Positions 5,967 through 6,076 of a DNA stretch of 6,076 bases are shown piece after piece. The stretch is taken from positions 9,271-15,346 of the forward strand of contig DCUS01000113.1 in the NCBI GenBank assembly GCA_002327885.1, written 5' to 3'. The notes below the pieces were generated by a model, which saw nothing but the letters and a program-made list of their open reading frames with translations, made no database searches and had not been told where the DNA came from. Every line of letters starts with the position of its first letter. The stretch's first letter is position 1. This stretch comes from Syntrophaceae bacterium UBA2208. GTDB lineage: Bacteria; Desulfobacterota; BSN033; UBA1163. A program made the translations under genes and the position numbers.

Positions 5967-6076
5967 AAATTTTACAATTGCGGTCTTTTAGAGGGCAAAG
6001 GGTACAAGGCTTTTGTAGATCATCAATATGATTAAAGTTTATCATGGTGGGTAGTTGACGCTATAAGGTGCCGCCG
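5967..6076. other. Spacer after hisA, no gene recognised
   Basis: In this 110-base tail I see no hisF start, no strong terminator and no convincing ORF. Small inverted repeats are present (TACAA/TTGTA at 6003-6017 and ATCAT/ATGAT at 6019-6032), but neither is followed by a T-run. The window ends before any downstream gene can be identified. Confidence 0.5.

Noticed and set aside
6055..6066. TTGACG followed directly by CTATAA, echoing TTGACG...CTATAA at 2799-2814.
   Set aside because: The boxes are adjacent at 6055, so they cannot form a promoter, and the similarity covers only about 12 bases.
6028..6076. Short frame starting MIKVYHGG, reminiscent of the start of some small toxin-like proteins.
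   Set aside because: It stops after eight codons, has no ribosome site and runs into the window end, so the resemblance is too short to support.

Overview
This window is a compact stretch of a bacterial chromosome, with every recognisable gene on the + strand. It carries four histidine-biosynthesis genes, hisD, hisB, hisH and hisA. Between hisH and hisA sit three genes outside that pathway: a Kdo-8-phosphate synthase (kdsA), a small TalC-type transaldolase and an uncharacterised exported protein. A Kdo synthesis gene and an exported protein with a signal peptide point to a Gram-negative cell. Monofunctional HisB, moderate GC content and the hisD-hisB-hisH...hisA order fit the former Deltaproteobacteria (Desulfobacterota/Syntrophobacterota type). 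That placement is an inference from general features, not from a marker gene.

Layout. 49-1347 hisD; 1348-1461 a 114-base spacer with no convincing gene; 1462-2055 hisB; 2056-2107 a short spacer with a heptad GCAGAT repeat; 2108-2725 hisH; 2726-2821 a spacer almost filled by a long inverted repeat with promoter-like boxes; 2858-3691 kdsA (start moved inward from 2822); 3692-3816 a spacer with a large imperfect hairpin; 3817-4470 transaldolase (GTG start); 4478-5155 exported protein; 5193-5966 hisA; 5967-6076 no recognisable gene. hisF, the usual partner of hisH and neighbour of hisA, does not begin in the 110 bases after hisA.

How the genes work together. HisD catalyses the last two steps of histidine synthesis and HisB the dehydration of imidazoleglycerol phosphate. 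HisA isomerises ProFAR, and HisH supplies ammonia to HisF. KdsA joins PEP to arabinose 5-phosphate to make the Kdo precursor of lipopolysaccharide. Transaldolase balances the sugar-phosphate pool from which both arabinose 5-phosphate and PRPP (for histidine) derive. The shared pentose-phosphate link is plausible, but the clustering could also be the result of an insertion into a his operon.

No clearly new defence, mobile or RNA system is visible. The points most worth a second look are the inverted-repeat/promoter element before kdsA, a Gln-to-Glu change beside the HisH nucleophile, divergent motifs in KdsA, the exported protein embedded in the his cluster, and the hairpin and short-period repeats in the spacers.
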